From CAWHPS01 sp963831235 (GTDB taxonomy: Bacteria; Fibrobacterota; OXYB2-FULL-49-7; JAEUSG01), in the NCBI GenBank assembly GCA_963831235.1, contig CAWHPS010000033.1, positions 124,001 to 188,000 on the forward strand: a DNA stretch of 64,000 bases, in the 5' to 3' direction. The notes under the pieces are model-generated. The model saw only the letters and a list, made by a program, of their open reading frames with translations, had not been told where the DNA came from and made no database searches. Shown one piece after another: positions 63,121 through 64,000 of this stretch. Position 1 is the stretch's first letter. Every line of letters starts with the position of its first letter. The translations under genes and the position numbers were made by a program.

Positions 63121-63956
63121 GACAAAGGTTTCCTTTCCGTTTCAATAATCGGAAAGAACTGAAAATTAAGCTGATAAACCGTTTCGGCCTTTTCATTCTT
63201 CTTTGCCAATATCTCCAGAATTTCATCCTCAAAAGTGGAAATCATGGTTTTAATGTTCTTGATTTCGCTTTTCGGTATGCTGACAGTTATTGAACTTACT
63301 TCCCGTTCCTCACGAGGGACACGTTCGATTGATTCCTGGGCCAGACGAATCATTTGATTATGGAAATTCCGAAGCAGCATGGACTGGACTTCATCATCAG
63401 TTTTAATAAAAGGGTCTGTTTGCACCAACTTTCCAATTTCATTGTATTTCAAAAACCCAAGTTTTTTCAGAAGTTCCAAGGTCCTCTGCGCTTCTGAGGG
63501 CTTTATAGACGGCTTCAGGTTCGATGCTATCCATTGAGGGTCTTCCTTGAAATCCTCAAGCGAAACCATCTCGCGAATCGGGATATGATACCAATTGCTG
63601 TAAACCTCAAACTGTGCCTTATGCATCTGCTTTAGCGGGCCGTTTACAGTATGGCGGATGAGCTCTTTGAAATGGTGGTTTTTGGTTTCCTCGGTTTTTG
63701 CCTGATTGAATTTGACCAATGCGCGAAAAAAATCCGCTTCACGATGGTTAAGTTTAAGTGCAAAAATGAATTTTTCAATGCTTGTATCACTCAGGTTTCT
63801 TTCACCATCCATGACATATTTTAAAATTTGTGGTGAATTGAACCCGGCTTTTTTTGAAAAATATCTCAAAGAAAAGAAAGAACTGATTTCTTTCTGATTA
63901 TTGTAATAGTCGAGAAGATATTTGCGATAGTTTGTGTATTCGAAGATTGAGTTCAT
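63117..63956 (-). CDS. TIGR02147/DUF4423 family regulator-like protein (module C)
   Basis: 279 residues: MNSIFEYTNYRKYLLDYY, HTH-like region YFSKKAGFNSPQILKY and VMDGERNLS, C-terminus FFPIIET. Cytoplasmic. Only 44 bases upstream are visible; they contain TTTATC and GATAAA as a distant dyad but not the TTGTCT/ACAACA motif of modules A and B. It heads an operon in which each of the first three junctions is an ATGA-type 4-base overlap or very short gap. Confidence 0.85.
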   Translation of the reverse strand: MNSIFEYTNYRKYLLDYYNNQKEISSFFSLRYFSKKAGFNSPQILKYVMDGERNLSDTSIEKFIFALKLNHREADFFRALVKFNQAKTEETKNHHFKELIRHTVNGPLKQMHKAQFEVYSNWYHIPIREMVSLEDFKEDPQWIASNLKPSIKPSEAQRTLELLKKLGFLKYNEIGKLVQTDPFIKTDDEVQSMLLRNFHNQMIRLAQESIERVPREEREVSSITVSIPKSEIKNIKTMISTFEDEILEILAKKNEKAETVYQLNFQFFPIIETERKPLS

Positions 63957-64000
63957 ATTTTATCGCTACTAATATACGAAGATAAACCAGAATTTTCAAT

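Noticed and set aside
1..64000. CRISPR arrays, rRNA and tRNA genes
   Set aside because: Looked for regularly spaced repeats and T-loop/anticodon patterns; none convincing by eye. A tRNA or covariance search would settle this.

Overview
The window looks like a chromosomal segment of a Gram-negative bacterium of moderate-to-low GC, most likely from the Fibrobacterota / Chitinivibrionia lineage. Three pointers support this. There are three paralogues of the TIGR02147/DUF4423 family, which is known mainly as an expanded family in Fibrobacter. Several secreted proteins end in a type-IX-like (Por/FlgD-type) sorting tail, next to a PorV-like outer-membrane protein. ADP-heptose epimerase (HldD) implies LPS. 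The assignment is an inference from gene families only.

Layout. 1-1.6 kb: edge of a BrnT-type toxin gene, a decayed sorting-tail remnant and a DUF4143 ATPase with palindromic control sites. 1.6-5.7 kb (minus): module A, a TIGR02147 regulator, a lipoprotein and a secreted propeller protein. 5.7-12 kb (minus): methyltransferase, rubredoxin and rubrerythrin, a frameshifted phosphoglycerate mutase, hldD, trmB and a polytopic membrane protein. 12.2-14.7 kb (plus): module B, TIGR02147 plus a leucine-rich-repeat lipoprotein. 14.7-16.5 kb: DUF4143 remnant and an AbiE-type toxin-antitoxin operon with a clear promoter and operator. 16.5-27.9 kb: STAS protein, glycogen phosphorylase, glycosyltransferase, a lysine-rich micro-ORF, ABC-F ATPase, FKBP isomerase and the glycine cleavage genes gcvH-gcvPA-gcvPB (no gcvT here). 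27.9-31.3 kb: MFS transporter, DUF4160/DUF2442 pair, exported metallophosphoesterase. 31.34-33.73 kb: a complete IS66-type element with perfect inverted repeats and an 8-bp target duplication, carrying a DruA-like DUF4338 gene with the transposase. 33.8-40.7 kb: lipoprotein and PorV-like barrel, URO-D-type protein divergent from an AraC regulator, HEAT-STAS protein and pdxA. 40.7-43 kb: GC-richer DUF4062-ATPase island with palindromes. 43-46.1 kb (minus): amidohydrolase-like protein, HAD phosphatase, MFS. 46.3-53.2 kb (plus): an envelope-spanning STAS-PEGA protein, M23 peptidase, Minf_1886 protein, GT2, TauE-like protein, then a ubiquitin-like sulfur carrier with two tandem E1-like proteins, one of which has lost its catalytic residues. 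53.2-56.1 kb: unusual repeat cluster, Fic protein, tyrS. 56.2-64 kb (minus): module C, an extended tightly overlapping operon of TIGR02147, propeller lipoprotein, secreted propeller protein, small sorting-tail protein and FGE-like protein, with a HExxH lipoprotein after it.

The most interesting themes are (1) the thrice-repeated, translationally coupled TIGR02147-regulator/lipoprotein module whose outer domain differs each time, with a shared upstream motif in two copies; (2) the IS66 element that mobilises a DruA-like gene; and (3) the pseudo-E1/E1/ubiquitin-like cluster. No rRNA, CRISPR array or convincing tRNA was recognised by eye.
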